NCBI RefSeq assembly: GCF_020707215.1
Contig: NZ_JAJFET010000002.1
Location: 124,001-188,000, forward strand
DNA: 64,000 bases
Source of the DNA: Sphingomonas sp. PL-96
GTDB taxonomy: Bacteria > Pseudomonadota > Alphaproteobacteria > Sphingomonadales > Sphingomonadaceae
Direction: 5' to 3'
Part shown: positions 1 to 7,951 of the stretch, piece by piece
Layout of the letters: each line of letters begins with the position of its first letter
How positions within the stretch are numbered: the first letter of the stretch is position 1
Notes under the pieces: model-generated
What the model saw: the letters and a program-made list of their open reading frames with translations, nothing else
What the model was told of the DNA's origin: nothing
Databases searched by the model: none
Program-made: the position numbers and the translations under genes

Positions 1-159
1 GTCTTCGCGCAGGGAAGGGCGCTTGGTCACTACCTCCAAATAACTGAGAAGGTCTTCGGCTTCTTGGCGTCGGCCGAAAAGGTCTCCAGCCCAGATTTCT
101 TCAGGTGTTCGCACTGCATGCCCCTTGCTGAGCGTGCGAGAATGGAAGCAATCGGGTGA
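1..159 (+). CDS. possible 3' end of an unknown prophage gene, cut by the left edge
   Basis: Frame 1 on the plus strand is open from the first base to a TGA at 157-159 and gives 52 residues of ordinary composition, including a CSHC motif about 15 residues before the end. It would run convergently toward gene D, whose stop is at 191. Base composition here is less GC-rich than in the tail genes. A minus-strand frame over the same bases is also open (down to 30), so the strand is uncertain. No family is recognised. If real, it belongs to the early or regulatory side of the prophage, which lies outside the window. Confidence 0.3.
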   Translation, partial: VFAQGRALGHYLQITEKVFGFLASAEKVSSPDFFRCSHCMPLAERARMEAIG

Positions 160-190
160 TGGAGCAAGCTGGTCACGATGTTCGACCTCG

Positions 191-1270
191 TCAGGCAGTC
201 TCTAGCCCTAGCGACGTCGTGAGCCCGCCGCGGCCGTCCAGCGCGTGATCTGCCTTGGCGATGATCCACGCCGCCGCGTCGATTGCGGCTTTGAAGCCGG
301 CGACCTTCACGCGCTGCTCGGGGTACAGATCGGGTCGGCCAAAGCCGAGGTCCAGTGTGAGCTCGGCGCCGCGGCGGGCGACGCGGCCGGCCTCGGCCTG
401 GGCGGCGGCGCGGGCATCGGCCTCGGTGTGATAGGTCTTCTTCAGCCGGCGCACCTTCTTGTCGTCGCTGCCGCCGGTCCGGCCGGCGACGTCGGCCGCG
501 ACCGTCTTGCGGGTTGCGCCGTCCTGATCGTGCCAGCGCGCCTCCACCTTGGTGTAGGCGTCGCGATCGACGGTGCGCCAGGTCGCGCGATCGACGTCGC
601 TGCGCAGGATGGTGGCCGTAGGCAGCTCGCGGCCCGAGCTCGTGCTGCCGGCGCCGATACGCTGCAGGATGAGCCGGCCGTTCTTCACCGTGGCGACAGC
701 ATCGTGCTGGCGGCCGAGCGTCCGGATCATCGCCATGTCGGAACGCTGGTCCTGCACCAGGACGTCGACCGGCACCGACGCGAGGGCCGCGTCGACGTGG
801 GGCGTGTAGCCGTGCGCCGCCGCGACCTGGGCGACGATCGCGCCCAAGGTGGTAGCGCGGTGGCTGCGCTCCCGCCGTACGCGATAGCCGCCGGTCAGGT
901 CAGCCGAGCGCGCGCGGATGGTGATGGTGTCCGGCGCGCTGTCCCAGCTGGCCTCGTCGACGGTGAAGCTGCCCTTGTCGACCATGCCGATGTTGACGTC
1001 CGCGCCGCACCGCCACCCGAGCACCAGGTGGATCCGCACGCCCTTGCGCGGGATCACCAGCTTGCCGTCGCTGTCGTCCAGCACCAGGTCGAGATCATCC
1101 GCCTCGCCGCCACGCTTTTCGCTCAGGCGCAGCGAGACCAGGCGCGGGCGCACGCGATCGGTGAAATCCTGGCCGTCCATCGTCAGGCGAAAATCCGCGA
1201 CGTTCTGGCGGCGCTCGCTCGACATCGATCGCGCCAGCGGGCCAGAGGCGGTGAGCAGGGCGGGACTCAC
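191..1270 (-). CDS. D: phage late control gene D protein, baseplate hub (P2 gpD family)
   Basis: The product has 359 residues and the length and composition of P2 gpD, the tail hub protein at the end of the tape measure and the base of the spike, structurally related to T4 gp27. The N-terminal half is beta-rich (around residues 25-130), followed by a hub-like middle and an Arg/Lys-rich region near 265-290. It is the last gene of the V-W-FI-FII-E-T-U-D operon, the same order as the end of the P2 FETUD block. The start is a GTG at 1270 that overlaps the stop of U in a GTGA junction, so translation is probably coupled. Nothing looks broken. The family call rests on gene order and overall resemblance. 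Confidence 0.88.
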   Translation of the reverse strand: MSPALLTASGPLARSMSSERRQNVADFRLTMDGQDFTDRVRPRLVSLRLSEKRGGEADDLDLVLDDSDGKLVIPRKGVRIHLVLGWRCGADVNIGMVDKGSFTVDEASWDSAPDTITIRARSADLTGGYRVRRERSHRATTLGAIVAQVAAAHGYTPHVDAALASVPVDVLVQDQRSDMAMIRTLGRQHDAVATVKNGRLILQRIGAGSTSSGRELPTATILRSDVDRATWRTVDRDAYTKVEARWHDQDGATRKTVAADVAGRTGGSDDKKVRRLKKTYHTEADARAAAQAEAGRVARRGAELTLDLGFGRPDLYPEQRVKVAGFKAAIDAAAWIIAKADHALDGRGGLTTSLGLETA

Positions 1271-1641
1271 GACACGCGCTCGAGCTCGATCACGAAGTCG
1301 GTGCGCCGCGGGACGCCGTCGAGCGTGAAGAATTTCTGCCGTTCATCCAGGGCGACCAGGACGAAGTTGCCGAGAACCTGGCCGGTGCCGGCGGTGAGCG
1401 GCCATGCCTCGCCCTCGTCAGCCATGGTGCGCAGGGTGCGGATCGAGGCGAAGCTGCCGGCGACCTCGGGCAGCAAGGTGCCCGAGATCGAGACGTGGTC
1501 CTTGCCTGGGCCTAGGAACTGGCTGGCAGCACGCGCGCCCACGCGCTCGTTGCTGGCGTGGCGCCAGTCGGTGCGACGCTGCAGTTCGTCGAAAAGCAGG
1601 GAGGGGAGTTCGAACACGAACAGGCCGTAGGCGAGCAACAT
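1267..1641 (-). CDS. U: phage tail protein U (P2 gpU family), tail terminator
   Basis: A 124-residue protein matching P2 gpU in size and position between the tape measure T and the hub D. gpU proteins cap the tail tube and sheath at the head-proximal end once the tape-measure length has been reached. The N-terminus (LLAYGLFVFEL) and a middle carrying a GPGKDHVSISGTL stretch are typical of the family. The ATG at 1641 lies 3 nt after the T stop, and the 3' end overlaps D by 4 nt, consistent with a translationally coupled tail operon. Confidence 0.88.
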   Translation of the reverse strand: MLLAYGLFVFELPSLLFDELQRRTDWRHASNERVGARAASQFLGPGKDHVSISGTLLPEVAGSFASIRTLRTMADEGEAWPLTAGTGQVLGNFVLVALDERQKFFTLDGVPRRTDFVIELERVS

Positions 1642-1644
1642 GGA

Positions 1645-4221
1645 TCAATCGTCCTCGTAGGAGGCGGTGCGCTCCTGCGCGTCGAGCCGCGCGAGCTCCG
1701 CCTTCAACTCGCGCGCCATCGCCCGCACGTCGCCGGCGGCGCCATCGATGCGAATGTGGTAGGTGTTGTAGTTGATGGTCGGAGCGCCACCCGTAGCAGC
1801 GGCCGAGCCGCCGGCGGCCGGCGACGCCGCCAGTGCGGGGGCAGTGCCACTCAACGCGAGCGCGCCGGCGACCGTGCGCGCGGATCGCGCCAGGCGGCCC
1901 GGCGTGCCGGCCTCAGCGCCGGCGGACGCCATCTGCCCCGCGACGCTGCGGATCCGGGCGAGTGGCTGAGCGGCGCCGCGGTCGACGCCGATCGCCAGCC
2001 CCTGGGTGAGGAAGCCGCCAAGCCCCATGAAGACCCGGCTCGGGGAGTGGATGCCGAGCGCGGTCTTGAACCAGGTGGCGACCGATCGGGCGACGCCGAG
2101 CACCTTGCTCTTCAGCTGGCCTGCCTTGTTCATCAGACCGTTAATCAGGCCGGAGATGATGTTGCTGCCGAATTCGCTGAACTTGGCGGGCATGCTGACG
2201 CCGAACCAACCCATCACCCCTGCGAAGGCGCGGTAGAACAGGCCGAGCGGCGACCAGTTGACGATCAGCGCGGCGATGCCGCCGATGCCTCCCGCGAACG
2301 CCGCGCGGATCTCCTGCCATACGCCGACAAAGAACGCCTTCACCTGGTCCCAATGCGTGTAGATCAGGTAGGCGGCGAGGATGAACCCGCCAATGAGGGC
2401 GAGGAACGGATTGGCCATCGCGAGACGGGCGAGCCAAAGGAAGCCGCCTCCGAGGAACCGCAGTGCGGTGAAGGCAAGCCGGAGCACCGGCACCAGGCGG
2501 GTGATGCCGTTCCACATCATCGCCAAACCAGGGGCCATGAACCCGATTGCGATCGCGAGCGGGCCGACGATCGCGAGCACGGCGGCGGCGGCCGCGGCGA
2601 GGGTCACCAGGCTGTTGAACAGCGCAGGATTGCGGTCTCCCCACTCGATGAACCTATTAAGCGTTCCTGCTACGTTGAGCTTCAATTGGTCAATTTGGGG
2701 AGCAACAATGCGACCAACCTTTGCGCCGACCTTTTCCATGCTGGCGTCGAAAACCTTCGTCGCCGCGGCGCTTTCGTTCATTCGGTCGATGAAGTCCTGA
2801 TGGACTACGTCGCCGGCGCCAGCGGCTTCCGCACGGATGCGCTTATAGTCTTCCAGGTTCTGAATGAGGGCGATGATGCCGGCCTGGGCCTGCATGTCGC
2901 CGAACAGGAACGGCAGCCTGTTCAGGTCACCTTTCAGCGCCTGGTTGGTCAACTCTGCGATCGCTTCAAGCGGGGTCTTACCCTGCCCATAGGCACGCTT
3001 CAGGGCCTTGGGCAGATCGATCCCGAATTTTTTGAAGTTGTCGATCGTGTCCTTCATGTTGATTTTGGCGAGCACGTTCTGGACGTTGGTCGCCGCCTCA
3101 TCGGCGTCGCCGGCACCGCGACGCGCGATCTGCAGGGCGGCCGATAGATCCGCGACCGCGCCGGCGCCGGATTGACCCAGAGCCTGTGCGCGCGCCGTCA
3201 GGGACGGAAAGTGCTTTGCCATGTTGGCAAGTTCGAAGCCGCCTCGCTTTCCAGCGACGGCCATGATGTCCAGCGCCTGCGCAGTCCGGCGCTGCTGCTC
3301 GGCCGCGTCGCCTTCAGCGCCGGCGAACAGCTTCAGGTTGGAGGTGGCGGCGTAGACCGCGTTGGATAGGTCGTCGACGTCGGCCTTGTACGCCGTAGCG
3401 GTCTCCCCAATCGGACGAAGCGCCGCAACGGCCTGCGGTACCGCCATACCCAAGCCGGCGAGGGTGTCCAAACCGTGCTGAAGCGTCGTCGGCAGCTGCC
3501 CCAGCTGCGGCCCCATGTCCAACACCGTGTCACCGATGCCGCTCAGCGCCTCACGCGTCGTGTCGCCCTTCTGAGCGACGTCGGTCATGCCGCTTTCAAA
3601 CTGCCGCCAAGTTTCGGCCGCAGCAAAGAGCGGGGCGCCGATTGCCGCACCTGCGGCAGTGGCGCCGATCCCGGCCGACTGCAGCTTTCCACCGATCTCG
3701 CCCGCCTGCGCGACGCGGGCGCGGCGGGCGTCGACCTGACCGAGCCGGCGCTGCTGCTGGGCCAAGCGCTCGGTCGTGTCATGTGTCGCCCGTGCGAGCT
3801 CGCGCTCGTGGTCGATCAGGCGGCGGGTGTCGACGCCGGCGGCGGTCATCTCCGCCTGCAGAGCGCGCAGCTGGACCGCCTGCTTGGCGCCGGACGCCGT
3901 TAGCCGGGCCTCTTCGCGCTGTGCGGCAAGCAGGCTGTTCTTCAGCCGTTTGGTGGGCGCGTCCGCCTGGGCGATTTCCTGGCTGAGCGCGCGGATCCGC
4001 CGGCGGCTTTCGTCCAGCTTGGTGTTGTTCGCCTGCAGGCCGGTTTGCAGCGTCTTATGCCGGCCGAGGCGATCCTGCGCCTTGCCGAGCTCCGCGAGCT
4101 CGCGCGTGGTCCTAGCCACGTCCCTAGCAGCGTTGCGGCTACCGAGCGCCATTTTCTTGAGCGGGCCGCTCAGCTTGTCGAGCCCGGTGAACTTGACTGC
4201 GAGGCTGAGCGTCCGGTCCAT
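1645..4221 (-). CDS. T: tail tape measure protein (P2 gpT family)
   Basis: An 858-residue protein whose length sets the tail length. The N-terminal third is heptad-rich coiled coil with many Arg, Gln, Glu and Leu residues (about residues 30-180). A Gly/Ala-rich segment follows, then a long hydrophobic stretch (about residues 560-640) of the kind tape measures carry for insertion into the host membrane on DNA ejection. The C-terminus is Ala/Gly-rich. It sits directly after the E/E' frameshift chaperone, whose products normally bind it during assembly, and before U. The ATG at 4221 is 4 nt beyond the E' stop at 4226-4228. Confidence 0.92.
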   Translation of the reverse strand: MDRTLSLAVKFTGLDKLSGPLKKMALGSRNAARDVARTTRELAELGKAQDRLGRHKTLQTGLQANNTKLDESRRRIRALSQEIAQADAPTKRLKNSLLAAQREEARLTASGAKQAVQLRALQAEMTAAGVDTRRLIDHERELARATHDTTERLAQQQRRLGQVDARRARVAQAGEIGGKLQSAGIGATAAGAAIGAPLFAAAETWRQFESGMTDVAQKGDTTREALSGIGDTVLDMGPQLGQLPTTLQHGLDTLAGLGMAVPQAVAALRPIGETATAYKADVDDLSNAVYAATSNLKLFAGAEGDAAEQQRRTAQALDIMAVAGKRGGFELANMAKHFPSLTARAQALGQSGAGAVADLSAALQIARRGAGDADEAATNVQNVLAKINMKDTIDNFKKFGIDLPKALKRAYGQGKTPLEAIAELTNQALKGDLNRLPFLFGDMQAQAGIIALIQNLEDYKRIRAEAAGAGDVVHQDFIDRMNESAAATKVFDASMEKVGAKVGRIVAPQIDQLKLNVAGTLNRFIEWGDRNPALFNSLVTLAAAAAAVLAIVGPLAIAIGFMAPGLAMMWNGITRLVPVLRLAFTALRFLGGGFLWLARLAMANPFLALIGGFILAAYLIYTHWDQVKAFFVGVWQEIRAAFAGGIGGIAALIVNWSPLGLFYRAFAGVMGWFGVSMPAKFSEFGSNIISGLINGLMNKAGQLKSKVLGVARSVATWFKTALGIHSPSRVFMGLGGFLTQGLAIGVDRGAAQPLARIRSVAGQMASAGAEAGTPGRLARSARTVAGALALSGTAPALAASPAAGGSAAATGGAPTINYNTYHIRIDGAAGDVRAMARELKAELARLDAQERTASYEDD

Positions 4222-4225
4222 GCGG

Positions 4226-4965
4226 CTATTCCTTGGATGCGCGGTCCAGCGCGCGATCGTGCCAGCGCATCAGATCGGCCGGGTACATGGCGCAAAGAGC
4301 TTCGTAGGAAGGTCCCCCGAGGACGGCGAGGATGTTGGCCATCGCGTCCTCGAGGTCATCGATCAGGCGGTGCGCAGCCGCCTCGGCAGCAAAAAATCCC
4401 CGACCTCGCCGGCGATTTCCATCCAGTCCGCAAAGTCGATCTTCAGCAGATCCTTACGGGTGAGCTTCTCGGTACAGATCCGCGGTAGCAGCGTGAGCAG
4501 CGCGCGAACCTGCAGCTGGCCGACGTCTGACAGCGACAGGTTGCGCAGGGCGCCGGCGTCGGGGCGGCGGAGCTCGAGCTTGTCCAGGGCCGTGCTGCCC
4601 TCGCGCGCGATCGGCACCGACAGCATGGCGGTCGTGTTCATCTTGCGCGGAGCGTCCGCGTCCGCGTCATCATCGCGCTCGACGGTCTCGCCCTTGTCCA
4701 TGAAGGTGGAGATCTCGCGCGCGATCAGCAGCATGTCGTCGGCGCCGAGCTTGTCCACTTCCTCGGCGATAAGGCCATCGGCGCTGATGCGCGGCAGCAG
4801 CTTGCGAAGCTCGTCGACGTTCATCTGACCCAGCTGCACCAGGGAGAGATCGATAAGGGCGGGCGTCTCGGGCCGGCGGAAGGTGAGGCTGGTGAGCTCG
4901 GCGTCGCCGCGCTTCAGCGATCCTTCGAGCTCGACCGTGCAGGTCATCTTGCGGGCGTTCGTCAT
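4226..4965 (-). CDS. E': E-E' fusion chaperone made by -1 frameshifting
   Basis: Reading E to the slippery heptamer at 4390-4396 and shifting back one base opens a second frame that avoids the E stop at 4363 and ends with TAG at 4226-4228. The extension adds about 55 residues after the slip, ending in MRWHDRALDRASKE. That LMRWH-R-type ending is characteristic of the P2 E' (GpE) extension. The full fusion would be about 246 residues. In P2 the E to E+E' shift is known to be needed for tail assembly, so conservation here is expected functionally. The alternative of an independent E' started at an internal codon was considered less likely. Confidence 0.8.
4363..4965 (-). CDS. E: tail assembly chaperone E (zero-frame product), with a duplicated domain
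   Basis: The zero-frame product is 200 residues. I start it at the ATG at 4965, which follows a GGAGA ribosome site and overlaps the stop of the upstream lipoprotein gene (ATGA). P2 gpE-type chaperones are usually about 90 residues. This one is twice that because the domain occurs twice in tandem: residues about 8-88 and about 112-192 share the pattern L-RRP-(T/D)-ALI/LRNLSL followed by a pair of LLPRI motifs and an IA(R)E(I/V) helix near the end. The protein binds the tape measure during tail assembly. Ribosomes that slip at 4390-4396 make the longer E-E' form listed separately. Confidence 0.85.
   Translation of the reverse strand: MTNARKMTCTVELEGSLKRGDAELTSLTFRRPETPALIDLSLVQLGQMNVDELRKLLPRISADGLIAEEVDKLGADDMLLIAREISTFMDKGETVERDDDADADAPRKMNTTAMLSVPIAREGSTALDKLELRRPDAGALRNLSLSDVGQLQVRALLTLLPRICTEKLTRKDLLKIDFADWMEIAGEVGDFLLPRRLRTA
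4390..4396 (-). promoter_or_regulatory. programmed -1 ribosomal frameshift site T TTT TTG
   Basis: On the minus strand the sequence reads GA-T TTT TTG in the E frame, an exact X XXY YYZ heptamer and the T6G slip sequence I recall for P2 E/E'. The -1 frame downstream is open through a recognisable E' tail. It lies 27 nt before the E stop codon. Confidence 0.8.
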
Positions 4966-5234
4966 CGGGTGGTCTCCGGAAGATTCGGGCAGGTGGTCGA
5001 GCCATCCTTGCCGGCGACGCAGATCGGCGCAGTCTCGTCGCATACGGTTTCGGTCATCATCGTAATCGTAGTGGTCGAGCCGCCACGGCCGTCCGCCACC
5101 ATCGTCGGCATCGGCATGAGCTCTTCATGCGAGCGGATGCACTGCGACCGCCATTCGGCATGCTCGGGCCGCATGTCGCAGCCGGCGAGAAGCGCGGATG
5201 CGACCACGGCGAAAGTGACGGCGACGTGGCGCAT
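4962..5234 (-). CDS. small prophage lipoprotein of unknown function
   Basis: A 90-residue product starts at the ATG at 5234. It has a Lys/Arg-poor signal peptide (residues 1-18) ending in the lipobox LLAGC, so Cys19 should be lipidated. The mature part is about 70 residues with four further cysteines and a Thr/Met-rich centre. It lies between tube gene FII (stop at 5239) and chaperone E (ATGA overlap at 4962-4965), a place where P2 has no gene. The tight overlaps on both sides argue that it is a true member of the tail operon. A spanin is unlikely because a Rz/Rz1 pair is present elsewhere. Cell-surface lipoproteins of phages often block superinfection, but that role is only a guess here. Confidence 0.7.
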   Translation of the reverse strand: MRHVAVTFAVVASALLAGCDMRPEHAEWRSQCIRSHEELMPMPTMVADGRGGSTTTITMMTETVCDETAPICVAGKDGSTTCPNLPETTR

Positions 5235-5238
5235 CGCG

Positions 5239-5748
5239 TTAGCGGCCGAGCGCGGCGCGGATCTCGGCCATGCGGTCGATGCCATCCACGATGAAGATGT
5301 TGTTGATGACGTCGATCTCGACCTCGGTGCGGCCGTTCACGCGCCAGCGCAGATAGCTGAGCGTCGACTTCACCGTCCATTCGGTGTCGTCGCCGGTCTT
5401 CGCGGTGCCGGGATCGATCTCAATATGCTTGCCACGCACGACGAGCTCGGCCGACACGACGCCGCCGGCGACGTCTTCCTGGTAGGCGCCGACGAAGCGG
5501 ATCATCGATGCGCTGACACCGACGGCGCCGAACTGGCGGAGGATGCCGAGCACCAGGCCGCCGTATTTGTGCTCGAGCTCGAGCTTTTCGAGCCCCATGC
5601 TTACGTCGACCTCTGCGAGCATGCCGGCGCCGCGCCACGACTCGGTCTTTTCGGCCAGCTTCGGCAGCGTGATCTCAGCGGCGACACCGGCGTAATCCTC
5701 GCCGTTGGAGTAGACATCCCAGTTCTTGAGTTTTGCGGGCAGGCCCAT
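5239..5748 (-). CDS. FII: major tail tube protein FII
   Basis: A 169-residue protein of the P2 FII tail tube family. It starts with the family-like MGLPAKLKNWDVYSNG, contains the EITLPKL segment, and ends in a beta-rich region. It polymerises around the tape measure to form the inner tube of the contractile tail. It follows FI by about 47 nt, in the P2 order FI-FII. The ATG at 5748 is preceded by an A/G-rich stretch on the minus strand. Its stop lies 4 nt before the lipoprotein ATG. Confidence 0.92.
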   Translation of the reverse strand: MGLPAKLKNWDVYSNGEDYAGVAAEITLPKLAEKTESWRGAGMLAEVDVSMGLEKLELEHKYGGLVLGILRQFGAVGVSASMIRFVGAYQEDVAGGVVSAELVVRGKHIEIDPGTAKTGDDTEWTVKSTLSYLRWRVNGRTEVEIDVINNIFIVDGIDRMAEIRAALGR

Positions 5749-5795
5749 GGGTCAGCGTCCTTGCGGATGGAAAAGGGGAGGGGCGGCGCGGCCGA

Positions 5796-6956
5796 TCAGA
5801 CCGTCAGGCTGTCACCGAAGCCGGCGTAATATTTGTCGGTGATGCGCTGGTTCAGCTGCAGACCCTCGAGCGGCGCGCAGGGCGTGTAGTCATAGTCCAG
5901 GACCAGGTTGCCGCCCGTCAGGTTTGCGGTCGGATTGGACGCCGGGTCGTACCAGCAGCGCGCCCCGATCAGGCGGCCATTGGTCGTCCAGTCGGACAGC
6001 TTGCCGTTGATCTTGTCGACCAGGAAGGTGACGAGGCCACGCGTCAGCGGCTTGTCAATGTACGGGGCGCAGGCGTCTGCGATCACGTCCTGGATCGCCT
6101 GCGACGTGCGCACGGATACCTCGAAAGCGAAGGCCGCTTCGTCGCTGCAGGTGCGGTTGCCCCAGAAGCGGAAGCCGTTCGGCCGGACGATGGTCGTCAC
6201 CTGCGCGGCGTTGAGGACGCCGGCGTCGGTCGACATGTCGCGGATGTCGAAATGCACGTCCTTGGTGATGCCGGTGATGCCGGCGACCACGTTGTTGGAC
6301 AGCGACTGGTGCCACCCGACCTGTTCGTCGAGCATCGCGCGCAGGCCCAGCGCGGTGGCGATCGCCTGGCCGTCCCAGGCAGTGCCGTCCGGCCACATCA
6401 GCATGAGCTCGCGATCGGCGAAGGTCTTGCGATAGGTCACGGCCGCGTCGCGAGTCTCGGCGCCGGCGCACGACGCATAGACGAAGCCGCGCAGCTTCTT
6501 TGCGATCCCGACGAGCTCCTGGACGACGTCGAGGTTATCGAGGCCGGGAGCGCCAAGGATCCGCGGTTTGACGCCGAGCACGCCCTCGGCCGCGAGCAGC
6601 GCCTGCAGGCCGGTGTAGACGCCGTCGGTGGTGCCGCCGATCACATTGGCGGAGGTCGCCTCCGCATCGGCGCCTTCGGCCACGCGGACGACGACCACCA
6701 GCGGCGAACCCTGCTTGCCGATCGTCGCCAGCGCCGGCGCCAGGGTGCCCGTGGTGCCCGCGAGGCCCGCGGCCGCGCGGGCGTCGGTCACCAGGACCGG
6801 GCGATTGAGCGGAAGGGCTTCCTCGAGCTTGGCGATCGCCTCTGCGTCGGCGGCGCCTGCGGTGGCGACCAGGCCGATCACAGCGGTCGATTTCTCCAGC
6901 GTCGTGGTGACGCCGTCAGTGGGTTCGGTGACGATGATGCCGTGGAAAAAGGCCAT
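5796..6956 (-). CDS. FI: tail sheath protein FI
   Basis: A 386-residue contractile tail sheath protein. I use the ATG at 6956 (MAFFHGIIVTE), because P2-type sheath proteins begin with a similar F-HG-V motif. Two family landmarks are visible: the middle domain around PRILGAPGLDN, and the C-terminal region with FWGNRTCSD and the final LNQRITDKYY. The protein surrounds the FII tube and contracts on infection. It lies 12 nt after W. An upstream ATG at 6971 would add five residues. Confidence 0.93.
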   Translation of the reverse strand: MAFFHGIIVTEPTDGVTTTLEKSTAVIGLVATAGAADAEAIAKLEEALPLNRPVLVTDARAAAGLAGTTGTLAPALATIGKQGSPLVVVVRVAEGADAEATSANVIGGTTDGVYTGLQALLAAEGVLGVKPRILGAPGLDNLDVVQELVGIAKKLRGFVYASCAGAETRDAAVTYRKTFADRELMLMWPDGTAWDGQAIATALGLRAMLDEQVGWHQSLSNNVVAGITGITKDVHFDIRDMSTDAGVLNAAQVTTIVRPNGFRFWGNRTCSDEAAFAFEVSVRTSQAIQDVIADACAPYIDKPLTRGLVTFLVDKINGKLSDWTTNGRLIGARCWYDPASNPTANLTGGNLVLDYDYTPCAPLEGLQLNQRITDKYYAGFGDSLTV

Positions 6957-6967
6957 GGGCGGGATCC

Positions 6968-7333
6968 TCAAGCGGTAACGGGACGAAGGGGGATGGTGAG
7001 GGTGGTGAGGCCGTTGCGCCCGGCGGTGTCGGTGCGCTCGCCTTCCAGCGTCAGCACGCCGCGGCCGAGCGCGGCGCTTTCCTGGCCGTCGATCGACACG
7101 CGACTGAGCTTCAGGCGCGGTTCCCAGCGCGCGAGCGCGACGGCGGTCGCGGCGAAGGCGCGCATGCGGGTGAGCGGGTTGAGCGGCTTGTCGACGAGTT
7201 CGAACAAAGCCGAGCCATAGTCGCGACGCATCACGCGCGTGCCGATCGGCGTCGACAGCAGCTTGCCGATCGACTGCGCGAGGTGCGCGTCGCCGTCGAG
7301 CGGCTTGCCCGTTTCCGCGTCCATGCCGGTCAT
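6968..7333 (-). CDS. W: baseplate protein W (gp25-like)
   Basis: A 121-residue protein of the GPW/gp25 family, the sheath initiator that joins baseplate wedge to sheath. Family traits are the IGKLLSTPIGTRVMRRDYGS segment, in which the R-DYGS core is the conserved signature, and the later RL-V beta hairpin. The ATG at 7333 overlaps the stop of V (ATGA). In P2 the W gene is followed by J and I. Here it is followed by the sheath gene FI, so the baseplate genes have been reordered into separate V-W-F and J-I-fibre transcription units. Confidence 0.92.
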   Translation of the reverse strand: MTGMDAETGKPLDGDAHLAQSIGKLLSTPIGTRVMRRDYGSALFELVDKPLNPLTRMRAFAATAVALARWEPRLKLSRVSIDGQESAALGRGVLTLEGERTDTAGRNGLTTLTIPLRPVTA

Positions 7334-7851
7334 TCCGGAGCCCCCGACTTATCGGTGCCGAGCTTGACCAGGCCGTGACGGTGCGTGGCGAGCGAGACGC
7401 CTTTGCCGACCACGTCCTCGGTCGCGGAAATCTCGCCGTCGACGAATAAAGGGCCAGTCAGGTGCAGGCCACCGCCAGCCTCGATGCGGACAGTACCGGT
7501 GGAGGGCAGGATGGCAGTCAGCGCGTGCGCGGTCGCGTCGTACGCAAGCACGGCGCCGTCGGGAAATTCGATCAGTTCGCGGGTGGCGTCGCCGATCGGC
7601 GGGTGCGCCGCGCTGGATACGCCGCGCAGCGCGATCGCGCCGGCGGGATCCCCGCCTGGGCACAGGAGCAGGACCTGCTCGCCCGCGCTCGGCGGCGACC
7701 AGGTGCGCGTCTTGCCGGCACGGACCTCGATCCAGCGAATGGGTTGGGTGGCGATCTCGCCGGACGCGACGACGCAGCGGCCGGCAGCCAGGTCGACGGA
7801 TACGACCTGGCCGTAGCGGATCAGCCCCTCGAGTGCGTCGTCGTCGTCCAT
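7330..7851 (-). CDS. V: baseplate assembly protein V, central spike
   Basis: A 173-residue P2 gpV-type spike protein. I choose the ATG at 7851 (MDDDDALEGLIRYG). It has an OB-like N-terminal domain, a Gly-rich triple-helix-like region and a C-terminal THRHG motif, the position where P2-type spike tips use an H-x-H pair to hold iron. It is the first gene of the V-W-FI-FII-lipoprotein-E-T-U-D unit. The start codon has no clear Shine-Dalgarno sequence and lies 44 nt after the inverted repeat at 7896-7920, so this unit is probably a late operon driven from there, possibly with a very short leader. Confidence 0.88.
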   Translation of the reverse strand: MDDDDALEGLIRYGQVVSVDLAAGRCVVASGEIATQPIRWIEVRAGKTRTWSPPSAGEQVLLLCPGGDPAGAIALRGVSSAAHPPIGDATRELIEFPDGAVLAYDATAHALTAILPSTGTVRIEAGGGLHLTGPLFVDGEISATEDVVGKGVSLATHRHGLVKLGTDKSGAPE

Positions 7852-7895
7852 CGCGGCGACCGTGCCGCAGGCCGGAGCGGGTCGCGCGGGTGGGC

Positions 7896-7920
7896 TGTTG
7901 TAGGTGCGCGACCTACAACA
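7896..7920. promoter_or_regulatory. 25-bp perfect dyad before V, putative late activator (Ogr-like) site
   Basis: TGTTGTAGGT, five bases, then ACCTACAACA. Its centre is 57 nt upstream of the V start codon, and the same arms recur at 13067-13091 and 20871-20895. P2 Ogr and P4 Delta zinc-finger activators bind a TGTTGT...ACA dyad centred near -55 of late promoters, which matches in arm sequence and placement. No U-tract follows, so it is not a terminator. Confidence 0.75.
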
Positions 7921-7951
7921 ATCGCGACGACAGGGGCCGGTGGGTCTGGCG

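Noticed and set aside
245..1630. Long plus-strand reading frame opposite D and U
   Set aside because: It mirrors the high-GC D and U genes on the other strand, has no family resemblance and an Ala/Gly/Asp/His-rich composition typical of antisense frames in GC-rich DNA.
4226..4359. Independent small gene for E' starting at an internal codon
   Set aside because: The ATG at 4359 opens the wrong frame. The E' frame has no good start of its own, while the slippery heptamer explains it.
5733..7220. 495-residue plus-strand frame opposite FI and W
   Set aside because: Antisense of clear sheath and baseplate genes. No motif or ribosome site.
7896..7920. Dyads at 7896, 13067 and 20871 as terminators
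   Set aside because: No U-tract follows on either strand, the arms are identical at all three sites, and each lies just upstream of an operon start.
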